Assembly: GCA_037481615.1 (NCBI GenBank)
Contig: JBBFLI010000018.1
From: SpSt-501 sp037481615
GTDB taxonomy: Bacteria > Desulfobacterota > Desulfobacteria > Desulfobacterales > SpSt-501
DNA length: 64,000 bases
Direction: 5' to 3' (one strand)
Shown here: positions 35,716 through 44,324 of the stretch, in pieces
Position numbering within the stretch: position 1 is the first letter of the stretch
Layout of the letters: each line of letters starts with the position of its first letter
The notes under the pieces: generated by a model
What the model saw: the letters and a program-made list of their open reading frames with translations, nothing else
The model's database searches: none
Told to the model about the DNA's origin: nothing
Position numbers and translations under genes: made by a program

Positions 35716-37253
35716 ACGCCCCCTCCTGGGTCTTCCCTTTGCGTCTGACGCCGCCCAGCCTGCGCGACAACACGGCGGACGCCGACCGTCTGGCCGCCGC
35801 CCTGCGCCGGGAAACCGGCGCCGAGGTCCTCCTCCCGCTCGAGCTCCTGCGCGATCTGCCGGCGGTGCTGCGCGCGGCCGACTGGCGCGTGCGCTGCGCC
35901 CTCTTCCGCGAGGGGGAGCGCTGGATCGCAACGGGGGTCTTTCCGGGGGAGGAGGGGCCCTCGCCGCTCGGCGCCGCCGTGGACCTGGGGACGACCCGGG
36001 TCGCCGTGCGGCTCCTGGAGCTTTCCCCCGGCCGCATCCTGGCCGAGAGCGGCTTCGACAACCCCCAGACGGCGATCGGCCCCGACGTTCTGACCCGCAT
36101 CCACCATGCGGCGACCCCGGGGGGGCTCGAGGCGCTCGCCTCCGGCGTGCGCCGGGCCCTGAGCGAGGCGCTCTCCGGTCTGCTCGCGGCCCACGGCCGG
36201 GACCCCCGAGGGTTGACCCATCTCGCGGTCGCGGGCAACACCGCCATGACGCACCTCTTGCTCGGCCTCGACCCCGGGCGCATGATCCGCGAGCCCTACA
36301 TCCCCGTGGTGAACCGCCCGGGGCTGATCGCCGCGCGGGATCTCGATCTCGCCGTCGCGCCGGCGGCCCGGGTGTTCGTCTTCCCCAACATCGGCAGCTA
36401 CTTCGGGGGGGATCTCGTCGCCGGGATCCTCTTCTCCGGGCTGCACCGCCGGGCCGAGCCGGCGATCCTCGTCGACGTGGGGACGAACGCCGAGGTCGTG
36501 CTCGGCTGCCGCGACTGGATGATCGGTTGCGCCGGCGCGGCCGGCCCGGCGCTGGAGGGCGGGATGAGCCGTATCGGGATGACCGCCGCCCCCGGCGCGG
36601 TCGACCGCGTGGCGGTAGACCCGGCGACCGGCGAACTCGTCTTCCACACGATCGGCGGGGCCCCCCCCCGGGGCATCTGCGGCTCGGGGATGATCGACCT
36701 CGCCGCCTGCCTCTTCCGCGCCGGGCTGATCGACGCCCGCGGCCGCTTCGTCCCGGCGGCCTGCGGCGGGCGGCTCCTCGGCGAGGGGGGCGACCGCCTG
36801 CTCCTCGTCCCGGCCGACCGCTCGGGGACCGGCGAGGACCTCACGATCGGCCAGGCGGAGATCGACAGCCTCATCCGCTCCAAGGCCGCCATGTACACGA
36901 TCCTCGAGACCCTCTGCCTGAGCGTCGGGCTCCGCCTCGAGGAGATCGACACCTTCTTCGTCGCCGGCACCTTCGGCTGCTTCATCGACCCGCGCTCGGC
37001 GGCGACGATCGGCATGCTTCCCGCCCTTCCCGCCGAGCGCTTCCTCCCCCTGGGCAACAGCTCGCTCGAGGGGGCGAGCCTCCTGCTCGCCTGTCCGGGG
37101 TGCCTCGAGGAGATTCCGCGCATCCGCGACCGCATCACCTACCTCGAACTGAACGTGAACGCCGACTTCATGAACCGCTTCAGCGCGGCCAAGTTCCTTC
37201 CCCACACCGACGCCGCGCGCTTTGCCGGATCCCCCGGCGGAGGGTCCCGATGA
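35712..37253 (+). CDS. ASKHA (DUF4445) corrinoid-activation-type protein lacking the ferredoxin domain
   Basis: 513 residues. The body is the ASKHA domain of RACE proteins (RamA/RACo type), with AVDLGTTRVAVRLLE, LAVAGNTAMTHLLLG, VDVGTNAEVVLG, GAAGPALEGG and CGSGMIDLAA phosphate-binding motifs. These ATPases reductively reactivate corrinoid proteins in methyl transfer. Usual members begin with a [2Fe-2S] ferredoxin domain of about 95 residues; here the N-terminal 90 residues contain no such cysteine set, so the electron donor must be separate, or the role differs. GTG at 35712 overlaps the sirtuin stop. The next gene overlaps by ATGA. Confidence 0.82.
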   Translation: MNAPSWVFPLRLTPPSLRDNTADADRLAAALRRETGAEVLLPLELLRDLPAVLRAADWRVRCALFREGERWIATGVFPGEEGPSPLGAAVDLGTTRVAVRLLELSPGRILAESGFDNPQTAIGPDVLTRIHHAATPGGLEALASGVRRALSEALSGLLAAHGRDPRGLTHLAVAGNTAMTHLLLGLDPGRMIREPYIPVVNRPGLIAARDLDLAVAPAARVFVFPNIGSYFGGDLVAGILFSGLHRRAEPAILVDVGTNAEVVLGCRDWMIGCAGAAGPALEGGMSRIGMTAAPGAVDRVAVDPATGELVFHTIGGAPPRGICGSGMIDLAACLFRAGLIDARGRFVPAACGGRLLGEGGDRLLLVPADRSGTGEDLTIGQAEIDSLIRSKAAMYTILETLCLSVGLRLEEIDTFFVAGTFGCFIDPRSAATIGMLPALPAERFLPLGNSSLEGASLLLACPGCLEEIPRIRDRITYLELNVNADFMNRFSAAKFLPHTDAARFAGSPGGGSR

Positions 37254-38395
37254 GTCGACCGATCTATCTCGACTACAACGCCACCACCCCCCACCACCCC
37301 GAGGTCATCGCCGCGATGCGGCCCTTCCTCGAGGAGGAGTTCGGCAACCCCGCGAGCGGCCACCTCTACGCCGTCCGCCCGCGGCAGGCGATCGGGCGGG
37401 CGCGCCGTCAGGTCGCGGCCCTCCTCGGCTGCGCGCCGGAGGAGGTCTTCTTCACGAGCGGCGGAACGGAAGCGAACAACTGGGCGATCCTTTCGACCGC
37501 CCTCGCCCTCGCCGGCCGCGGCCGGCACATCGTGACCAGCCGCATCGAGCACCCGGCGGTGCTCCACGTCTGCCGCTTTCTCGAGGAGCGCTTCGGCTTC
37601 GAGGTGACGCGGGTCGCGGTCGACGGCCACGGCCGGGTCGATCCCGAAGCGGTGGCGGCGGCGCTGCGGCCGGAAACGGTGCTGGTGAGCATCATGCACG
37701 CAAACAACGAGGTGGGCACGATCCAGCCGATCGCCGCGATCGCGCGGCTGGCGCGGGCGCGCGGCATCCGCGTGCACACCGACGCCGCCCAGTCGCTCGG
37801 CAAGATCCCCGTGCGGGTCGAGGAGCTCGGCGTCGATCTGCTGTCCGTCGCCGGCCACAAGCTCTACGCGCCCAAGGGCGTGGGGGCGCTCTATGTGCGG
37901 CGGGGAACCGCGCTCGGCCCGCTCCTCCACGGGGCGGGCCAAGAGGGGGGGATGCGCGCCGGGACCGAAAACGTCCTCGAAATCGTGGGCCTCGGCCAGG
38001 CCTGCGAGATCGCCGCCCGCGACCTCCCGGAGACCCGGGCGCGCCTGCAGTCCCTTCGGGACCGGCTGCAAACCGCGCTCGCCGCGGCGGTCCCGGAGAT
38101 GCGGGTGAACGGCCATCCCGTGGAGCGCCTGCCCAACACGCTCAGCGTCTCCTTCCGCGGCCTGGCCGCCAACCGGATCCTCGAGGCGATCGGCCTCGAG
38201 GTGGCCGCCTCGGCGGGAGCCGCCTGTCACGCGGACCGCACGGAAATCTCGCACGTGCTCGCGGCGATGGGGATTCCCGAGGAGTGGGCGGCCGGGACGC
38301 TGCGGCTCACGACCGGCCGCATGACCACGACGGCGGAAATCGATGCCGCCGCGGCCGTGATCGCCCGCGCGGTCGGCTCGCTCAGCCGCCTCTGA
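37250..38395 (+). CDS. Cysteine desulfurase, NifS/IscS family
   Basis: 381 residues, class V aminotransferase fold, PLP enzyme giving sulfur for Fe-S clusters or thiolation. The N-terminal IYLDYNATTPHHPEV, the PLP lysine in SVAGHKLYAPKG, and the catalytic Cys in ASAGAACHADRTEISHV are present; GAACHAD rather than SSGSACSSG puts it near the NifS-like subgroup of anaerobes. It ends a tightly overlapping gene string and might supply sulfur to an Fe-S protein in the same pathway. ATG at 37250. Confidence 0.9.
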   Translation: MSRPIYLDYNATTPHHPEVIAAMRPFLEEEFGNPASGHLYAVRPRQAIGRARRQVAALLGCAPEEVFFTSGGTEANNWAILSTALALAGRGRHIVTSRIEHPAVLHVCRFLEERFGFEVTRVAVDGHGRVDPEAVAAALRPETVLVSIMHANNEVGTIQPIAAIARLARARGIRVHTDAAQSLGKIPVRVEELGVDLLSVAGHKLYAPKGVGALYVRRGTALGPLLHGAGQEGGMRAGTENVLEIVGLGQACEIAARDLPETRARLQSLRDRLQTALAAAVPEMRVNGHPVERLPNTLSVSFRGLAANRILEAIGLEVAASAGAACHADRTEISHVLAAMGIPEEWAAGTLRLTTGRMTTTAEIDAAAAVIARAVGSLSRL

Positions 38396-38414
38396 AACCC
38401 CGAGGCGGGGCCCC

Positions 38415-38450
38415 GGCGCCCGTCCGGCCCCGGGGGCGCCTTGAAATTTT
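38415..38450 (+). terminator. Probable terminator after the desulfurase gene
   Basis: GGCGCCC (38415-38421) pairs with GGGCGCC (38434-38440) across a 12-base loop that can itself pair, followed by TTGAAATTTT. It separates the desulfurase transcript from the relA-glycan operon. Confidence 0.45.
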
Positions 38451-38468
38451 CCCCGCGCGGGTTATGGT
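38441..38468 (+). promoter_or_regulatory. Sigma-70-type promoter for the RelA/SpoT-glycan operon
   Basis: TTGAAA (38441-38446), 16-base spacer, TATGGT (38463-38468), about 130 bases before the first start codon. The rest of the leader shows no further clear element. Confidence 0.5.
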
Positions 38469-38596
38469 TTAGCCTCGTTCCGGTTGCGGGCGGCTGCCCT
38501 CGGCCGTCTCGTGTCGGCGGCGTCCCGCCGACCCGGCCGGAACCTTCCGCAGACAACCCGACCCTCATTCAGCGAAGCCACGCGGAGGCGGAGGCG

Positions 38597-39772
38597 ATGA
38601 ATCCTTCCCTCGAGGCAGAACCGGCGCTCGACCCGCTCGCCGCACCGCTCAAGGCCTGCAGGCGCCCGGCGGCCGAGCTCGTCCAGCGCGCCGACCGCGT
38701 CGCGCGCTCCTGCGGGGTCGCCGCCGGCGACGCCGCGCGCCGGGCCGCGGCCCGGATTCTCGAGCACGCCGGCGACCCCGTGGCGGCCGCCGCGGCCCTG
38801 CTGGGGGCGGCCCGCTCCCGAGGCGACGCCCCGGCGAGCGTCGAGACCCTGCGGCGGGAATTCGGGCCCGTCGTCGCCGGGCTCGCCGAGGCCGATCCCA
38901 GTCGCTTCCGCCTGGAATCGCCCGGGGACGGGGAACGCCGGGCGCGCTTCGAGGAGCTGCTCGCGGCCTTCGCCGAGCGCCCCCGCCTGGCCCTGCTCCG
39001 GCTCGCCTTCCGGCTGGTCGAGCTCGAGGACGCCCTCTACGGCCGCCGCCACGACGGCGAGGCGCTCGCCCGGGAGACGCTCGCTCTCTGGGTGCCGATC
39101 GCCGACCGGCTGAGCCTCGGCGGCCTGCGCCGCAGGCTCGAGGATCTCTCGTTCCGGCTGCTCGATCCCGCCGGCTACGAGGCCCTGCGCGAAAAGATCG
39201 CCCCCATCCAGGAGGGCGACGAGCGCTACCTCGCCGCGCTCCGCCGCCATGTCCAGGAGCTGCTCGAGAGCAACGGCATCCGCGCCGAGATCCAGACGCG
39301 CACGAAGAGCCTGCATGCCATCCGGCGCAAGATGCTCCGCACCGGCAAGAACCCCGAGGAGATCATGGACCGTCTGGGCGTGCGGATCATCGTCGAGACC
39401 GTCCCCGAGTGCTACCAGGTCCTCGGCCTCATCCACACGGCCTTCACCCCGGTGCCGGGGACCTTCGACGACTACATCGGCCGGCCCAAGGACAACGGCT
39501 ACCAGTCGCTGCACACGGTGGTGATCCCCGTGCGCGAGCTCTCCCACAAGCCGGTCGAGTTCCAGATCCGCACGCGGCGCATGCACCTCGTCGCCGAGTT
39601 CGGCCCGGCCGCCCACTGGCTCTACAAGAACGAGGAGGCCCCGGCGGAAGAGGACCCCGCCGCCCGTCGACGCCTGGGGGCGCTGCTCGACGAGGAGCGG
39701 CACGCCGAGAGTCTGGAGGCCTTCCTCGAGCGGCTCGCGCGCCGCGTGCCCGAAGGAGGAGACCGCCCATGA
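38597..39772 (+). CDS. Short RelA/SpoT-homologue: (p)ppGpp synthetase with degenerate hydrolase domain
   Basis: 391 residues. The N-terminal half follows the RelA/SpoT HD domain in helix pattern, but the metal-binding HD..ED is gone (ALLGAARSRG at 67-76 where active enzymes have LLHDVVEDT), so hydrolysis is not expected. The synthetase domain is well kept: RTKSLHAIRRKM, DRLGVRIIVETVPECYQVLG, GTFDDYIGRPKDNGYQSLHT and VEFQIRTRRMH. The TGS and C-terminal ACT domains of long RSH proteins are missing. It should make the alarmone only. ATG at 38597 has GGAGGCG upstream; a longer in-frame start at 38441 falls on the promoter. It overlaps the next glycosyltransferase gene. Confidence 0.85.
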   Translation: MNPSLEAEPALDPLAAPLKACRRPAAELVQRADRVARSCGVAAGDAARRAAARILEHAGDPVAAAAALLGAARSRGDAPASVETLRREFGPVVAGLAEADPSRFRLESPGDGERRARFEELLAAFAERPRLALLRLAFRLVELEDALYGRRHDGEALARETLALWVPIADRLSLGGLRRRLEDLSFRLLDPAGYEALREKIAPIQEGDERYLAALRRHVQELLESNGIRAEIQTRTKSLHAIRRKMLRTGKNPEEIMDRLGVRIIVETVPECYQVLGLIHTAFTPVPGTFDDYIGRPKDNGYQSLHTVVIPVRELSHKPVEFQIRTRRMHLVAEFGPAAHWLYKNEEAPAEEDPAARRRLGALLDEERHAESLEAFLERLARRVPEGGDRP

Positions 39773-42102
39773 TGAACTCGATGGCTCCCTGGTCCCACGC
39801 CCCCCAGGTCGTTCTCATCGGCACCTATCTCCCGCGCCAGTGCGGCATCGCCACCTTCACGACCGATCTCCTCCGGGCGCTCGGTCAGGAAATGCCCGAG
39901 GGGCGTTTCTGGGCGGTGGCGATGAACGACATGACCGGCGGCCCGACCTACCCGCCGGAGGTGCGTTTCGAGATCAACCAGCGGGTGCTCGCCGAGTACC
40001 GCCTGGCCGCCGACTTCCTGAACATGAAGCGGGTCGACGCGGTCTGCCTGCAGCACGAGTACGGCATCTTCGGCGGCGAGTACGGCCACTACATCCTCGA
40101 TCTCCTGAACGCGCTGCGCATGCCGCTCGTCACCACGCTCCACACGGTGCTCGAGCGGCCGGAGCCGGGTCAGCTCACGGTGCTCAAGCGGATCGCCCGC
40201 ATCTCCGACCGGCTCGTCGTCATGAGCCGCAGGAGCGTCGAGGTCCTCGAGCGCGTCTACGACGTGCCCGGCCGCAAGATCGCCTTCATCCCCCACGGCA
40301 TCCCCGACGTGCCCTTCGTGGACCCCAACTATTACAAGGACCAGTACGGGGTCGAGGGCCGCAAGGTCATCCTCACCTTCGGGCTGCTCTCGCCGGGGAA
40401 GGGCATCGAAATCATGATCGAGGCGCTGCCGGCCGTGGTCCGGCGCCACCCCGAGGTGGTCTACCTGGTCCTCGGGGCGACCCACCCCCATGTGCTCCGC
40501 GAGCAGGGGGAATCCTACCGCCTCGGCCTGCAGCGCCGCGCGCGCGAGCTCGGCGTGGGCGACCACGTGATCTTCCACAACCGCTTCGTCGAGCTGGAAG
40601 AGCTCTGCCAGGTGCTGGGCGCGGCCGACATCTACGTGACCCCCTACCTCAACCCCGAGCAGTCCACCTCGGGCACCCTCGCCTACGCCCTCGGCTGCGG
40701 CAAGGCCGTCGTCTCGACCCCCTACGGGTATGCCGAGGAGATGCTGGCGGAAGGCCGCGGTCGGCTGGTGCCCTTCCGCGACCCCGCGGCCCTCGCCGCG
40801 GCGATCCTCGAGCTTCTCGACCACGAGAAGGAACGCCACGCCATGCGCAAGCTCGCCTACACCTCCTGCCGGAACATGGTCTGGCGCGAGGTCGCCCGCA
40901 GCTACCTCGAGCTCTTCGCCGCGGTGTGCGGGGAACGCGAGCGTTTTCCGCGGCCCGTCTTCCGCGCCCGTACGGCGGAGGAGTTTCCGCGCGAGGCGCC
41001 CCAGCCGCGGCTCGATCACATCCTGCGCCTGACCGACGACGTGGGCATCCTGCAGCACGCCCGCTACGGCATCCCCGACCGCCGCCACGGCTACTGCACG
41101 GACGACAACGCCCGCGCCCTGATCGCCGTCCTCAAGGCGCGCGAGATGATCGCCGACGGCGCCCCCCTCGACGATCTCGCCGTGCGCTACTTGAGTTTCC
41201 TGCAGCACGCCTTCAACCCCGAAATCGGCCGCTTCCGCAATTTCATGGGCTACGACCGCAGCTGGGCCGAGGAGGTGGGCTCCGAGGAAAGCCACGGCCG
41301 GGCCGTCTGGGGCCTGGGCGAGGCGATCGCGCTCGCCCCCGCGGAAGACTTCGCCGCCGCGGCGCGGACCCTCTTCGAGGCGGCCCTGCCGGCCCTCGAG
41401 CGCTTCACCTCGCCGCGCGCCTGGGCCTACGCCGCCGCCGGGCTGGAGAGTTACCTCAAGCTCTTCCCGGGGGCGAGCGAGGTGCGGCGCCTGCGGGAAG
41501 CCTTGGCCCTCAAGCTCTTCGAGCTCTACCGCGCCGTCTCCGCCCCCGACTGGCCCTGGATCGAACCGTTGCTCGCCTACGCCAACGGCCGCATCGCCCA
41601 GGCGCTCATCCTCGGCGGCCGCCGCCTCGGCCACGCGGAGATGCTGGCCGCCGGACTGGAGTGCCTGCGCTGGCTCTTCGCCGTCCAGACCGACCCCCGG
41701 GGCCATCTCGTCCCGGTCGGCAACAAGGGCTGGTACCCCCGCGGCGGGGAGCGCGCCCGCTTCGACCAGCAGCCGATCGAGGCGGCCGAGCTGATCGAGG
41801 CGGCGCTCGAGGCCTGGGAGGCGACCCGCGCGTCGGAGTGGCTCCAGGCGGCGCAGCGCTGCCTGGAGTGGTTCCTGGGCGGAAACGATCTCAACACGCC
41901 CCTCTACGACCACCGCACCGGCGGCTGCTACGACGGGCTGACCCCCACCGGCCCCAACCGCAACCAGGGGGCGGAGTCGACGCTCGTCTGCTTTCTGTCG
42001 CTGCTCAACCTGAACCAACTCCGCGGCCGGGAGATCGCCGACGGGGAGAAGGAGCCGGAAGCCCGCCGCGCGCAGCCGGGGACGGAGCGGAGCCATGGCT
42101 AA
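39769..42102 (+). CDS. GT4 glycosyltransferase fused to a six-hairpin-type domain
   Basis: 777 residues. Residues about 10-405 are a GT-B glycosyltransferase: PRQCGIATFTTDLLRAL, IPHGIPDVPF, ILTFGLLSPGKGIE, then EQSTSGTLAYALGCGKAVVS near the donor site. Residues about 420-760 are helical with GYCTDDNARALIAVLKA, WIEPLLAYANGRIAQAL and PTGPNRNQGAESTLVCFLS, looking like an (alpha/alpha)6 six-hairpin glycosidase or epimerase fold; whether it is catalytic is unknown. With neighbouring GH130 genes the glycan is probably mannose-based. GAAGGAGGA precedes the ATG by eight bases; the start overlaps the RSH stop. Confidence 0.85.
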   Translation: MMNSMAPWSHAPQVVLIGTYLPRQCGIATFTTDLLRALGQEMPEGRFWAVAMNDMTGGPTYPPEVRFEINQRVLAEYRLAADFLNMKRVDAVCLQHEYGIFGGEYGHYILDLLNALRMPLVTTLHTVLERPEPGQLTVLKRIARISDRLVVMSRRSVEVLERVYDVPGRKIAFIPHGIPDVPFVDPNYYKDQYGVEGRKVILTFGLLSPGKGIEIMIEALPAVVRRHPEVVYLVLGATHPHVLREQGESYRLGLQRRARELGVGDHVIFHNRFVELEELCQVLGAADIYVTPYLNPEQSTSGTLAYALGCGKAVVSTPYGYAEEMLAEGRGRLVPFRDPAALAAAILELLDHEKERHAMRKLAYTSCRNMVWREVARSYLELFAAVCGERERFPRPVFRARTAEEFPREAPQPRLDHILRLTDDVGILQHARYGIPDRRHGYCTDDNARALIAVLKAREMIADGAPLDDLAVRYLSFLQHAFNPEIGRFRNFMGYDRSWAEEVGSEESHGRAVWGLGEAIALAPAEDFAAAARTLFEAALPALERFTSPRAWAYAAAGLESYLKLFPGASEVRRLREALALKLFELYRAVSAPDWPWIEPLLAYANGRIAQALILGGRRLGHAEMLAAGLECLRWLFAVQTDPRGHLVPVGNKGWYPRGGERARFDQQPIEAAELIEAALEAWEATRASEWLQAAQRCLEWFLGGNDLNTPLYDHRTGGCYDGLTPTGPNRNQGAESTLVCFLSLLNLNQLRGREIADGEKEPEARRAQPGTERSHG

Positions 42103-43321
42103 CCGTCCGATCGTTCTCGTGAGCTCCTACCCCCCGCGGCTCTGCGGGATCGCCACCTTCTGCGAGGAGGCGCGCGAGTTCATCCAGAAGGCGAACCCCG
42201 ACCGCGACGTGCTGGTCATCTGCCACACCGACGGCCGCGGCGAGGGCGTCTTTCCCCTGATCGACCTCGCCCGCCGCGACTGGTGGGTGCCGGTGGCGCG
42301 GCGGATCGAAAAACTCGACCCGTATGTCGTGCACCTCGAGCACGAGTACGGGCTCTACGAGTACCGCGACTCCCGGGGGATCGGCGACGGAAACGAGGGC
42401 TTTCTCGATCTCCTCGAGGCGATCGGCGCGGTCCCGCTCGTGGTCGAGCCCCACACCGTGCACGGCCGCCTGAGCGACTTCGAGGCCGACTTCATCTTCC
42501 GCCTCTGCCAGCGCAGCCACGTCGTCCTCCTCAAGTGCCACTACCAGAAGTGGCGTCTCGAGTGGACCTTCCAGGGGCGCAACTGGAGCGTGCCGCGCAA
42601 CGTCATGGTCGTCCCCCACGGCGCACGACCCGACAAGCGCTGGGGCATCCACGAGATCCCCCGCATCCGCCGCGAACTCGGCCTCGACCGCGCGGGGCTC
42701 GCCGATCACGTCGTGGGCATGATCGGCTGGATCCAGAGCAACAAGCGCTGGGACATCCTGCTGTCGATGTGGGAGGAGCTCCACGAGGAGATCCTCCGGC
42801 GCACGGGGCAGCCGTGGGACCTGCTCGCCGCCGGGGCGATGCGCGACCCCCACCACCGGCGCGACTTCGAGGAGTGGAAATCCGAGGTGCTCACGCTCGA
42901 GCGCAAGGGGATCGCCCATTACCGGGAGTTCATCCCGCGCGGCGACGATTACTACAAGATGATGGCCGTCTGCGACTTCATCGTGCTGCCGACGATCGAC
43001 GAGACCCAGTCGGGGACCCTGGCGCGCGTGATCGCGCTGAACAAGCCCTACGTCACGACCGCCCCCATGGAGGGGCTGACCGCGCAGACCCTCGAGAGCG
43101 AGGGCGGGCTGCTGTTCACGACCAAGGCCATGCTGCGCCAGAAGGTGCTCAAGCTCGCCTGCGACGAGCGGCTGCGCCTGGAACTCGGCGAAAACCTCCG
43201 GCGCTACCTCGACGAAGTCGTCTCCTGGGAGCGGATCGCGCGGCAGTACAACGAAGCCTACCGGCTCGCGCGCCGGGCCGCCCGCACCGGGGAGCCGGTC
43301 GCGCTGGAGCCGGAATTCTGA
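42095..43321 (+). CDS. GT-B glycosyltransferase
   Basis: 408 residues. The N-terminus SSYPPRLCGIATFCEEAREF resembles that of the preceding fused enzyme, and HLEHEYGLYEY repeats its QHEYGIFGG segment, so the two are paralogous in the acceptor domain. The C-terminal half has VVPHGARPDKRWG and LPTIDETQSGTLARVIALNKP, in the GT4-like donor position. No signal peptide or membrane helix: cytoplasmic. Overlaps the previous gene by eight bases. Confidence 0.82.
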   Translation: MANRPIVLVSSYPPRLCGIATFCEEAREFIQKANPDRDVLVICHTDGRGEGVFPLIDLARRDWWVPVARRIEKLDPYVVHLEHEYGLYEYRDSRGIGDGNEGFLDLLEAIGAVPLVVEPHTVHGRLSDFEADFIFRLCQRSHVVLLKCHYQKWRLEWTFQGRNWSVPRNVMVVPHGARPDKRWGIHEIPRIRRELGLDRAGLADHVVGMIGWIQSNKRWDILLSMWEELHEEILRRTGQPWDLLAAGAMRDPHHRRDFEEWKSEVLTLERKGIAHYREFIPRGDDYYKMMAVCDFIVLPTIDETQSGTLARVIALNKPYVTTAPMEGLTAQTLESEGGLLFTTKAMLRQKVLKLACDERLRLELGENLRRYLDEVVSWERIARQYNEAYRLARRAARTGEPVALEPEF

Positions 43322-43347
43322 CCCGCCAGGAGGAAGCCTTCGGCACC

Positions 43348-44313
43348 ATGAGCGACACCCGTTTTCGCGAACTCTTCCGGCGGCACCCCGCCAACCCCAT
43401 CCTGCAGACCCGGGATCTCCCCTACCGGGCGAACTCGGTCTTCAACGCCGGGGCGACGCGCTTCGGGGAAGAGACGCTGCTTCTGCTGCGCGTCGAGGAC
43501 CGCCGCGGCATGTCGCACCTCACCGTCGCGCGCAGCCCGAACGGCATCGACGGCTGGGTCATCGACCCCCGGCCGACCCTTCTTCCCGACCCCGAGCGCC
43601 ACCCCGAGGAACTCTGGGGGATCGAAGACCCCCGGCTGACCCGCATCGAGGAGCTCGACCTCTGGGCGGTCCTCTATACCTCCTACTCGCGCGGCGGCCC
43701 GCTCGTGTCGCTCGCCACCACGCGGGATTTCCGCACCTTCGAGCGCAAGGGGGTCGTCATGCCCCCCGAGGACAAGGATGCGGCCCTCTTCCCCGTGCGC
43801 TTCCGCGGGCGCTGGGCCATGCTCCACCGGCCCGTCACGGCCTTCGCCGGGGTCGGCGCCCACATCTGGATCTCCTTCAGCCCGGACATGAAGCACTGGG
43901 GCGACCACCAGATCCTCATCCCCGCGCGGCAGGGCGGCTGGTGGGACGCGAACAAGATCGGCCTCTCCCCGCCGCCCCTGCCGACCGCACGCGGCTGGCT
44001 GATCCTGTACCACGGGGTCCGGCAGACCGCGGGGGGTTGCATCTACCGGCTGGGGCTCGCGCTGCTCGACCTCGAAGACCCCACGCGCGTCAAGGCCCGC
44101 GCCGACGAGTGGGTCTTCGCCCCCGAGGAGCCCTACGAGGTCACGGGCGACGTGGACAAGGTCGTCTTCCCCTGCGGCTGGGTGGCCGAGGGCGACGAGG
44201 TGCGGCTCTACTACGGCGGGGCCGACAAGTGCATCGCGCTGGCGACCGCGAGCGTCACCGAGCTCCTCGACTGGGTCGAGGCCCACAAGCAGTGGGACCG
44301 CCGGGTCTGCTGA
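43348..44313 (+). CDS. GH130 family enzyme (mannoside phosphorylase-type), first copy
   Basis: 321 residues, five-bladed beta-propeller of the former DUF377. The catalytic Asp is Asp94 in WGIEDPRLT; phosphate-side residues lie in LFPVRFRGRWAMLHRP, followed by ANKIGLSPPPLPTARGWLILYHG. GH130 enzymes phosphorolyse or hydrolyse beta-1,2 or beta-1,4 mannosides; which linkage cannot be read from the sequence alone. No signal peptide, so it works in the cytoplasm, favouring a phosphorylase or, in reverse, a synthetic role. GGAGGAAG lies 11 bases before the ATG. Confidence 0.85.
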   Translation: MSDTRFRELFRRHPANPILQTRDLPYRANSVFNAGATRFGEETLLLLRVEDRRGMSHLTVARSPNGIDGWVIDPRPTLLPDPERHPEELWGIEDPRLTRIEELDLWAVLYTSYSRGGPLVSLATTRDFRTFERKGVVMPPEDKDAALFPVRFRGRWAMLHRPVTAFAGVGAHIWISFSPDMKHWGDHQILIPARQGGWWDANKIGLSPPPLPTARGWLILYHGVRQTAGGCIYRLGLALLDLEDPTRVKARADEWVFAPEEPYEVTGDVDKVVFPCGWVAEGDEVRLYYGGADKCIALATASVTELLDWVEAHKQWDRRVC

Positions 44314-44324
44314 GGGAGGCCGCC

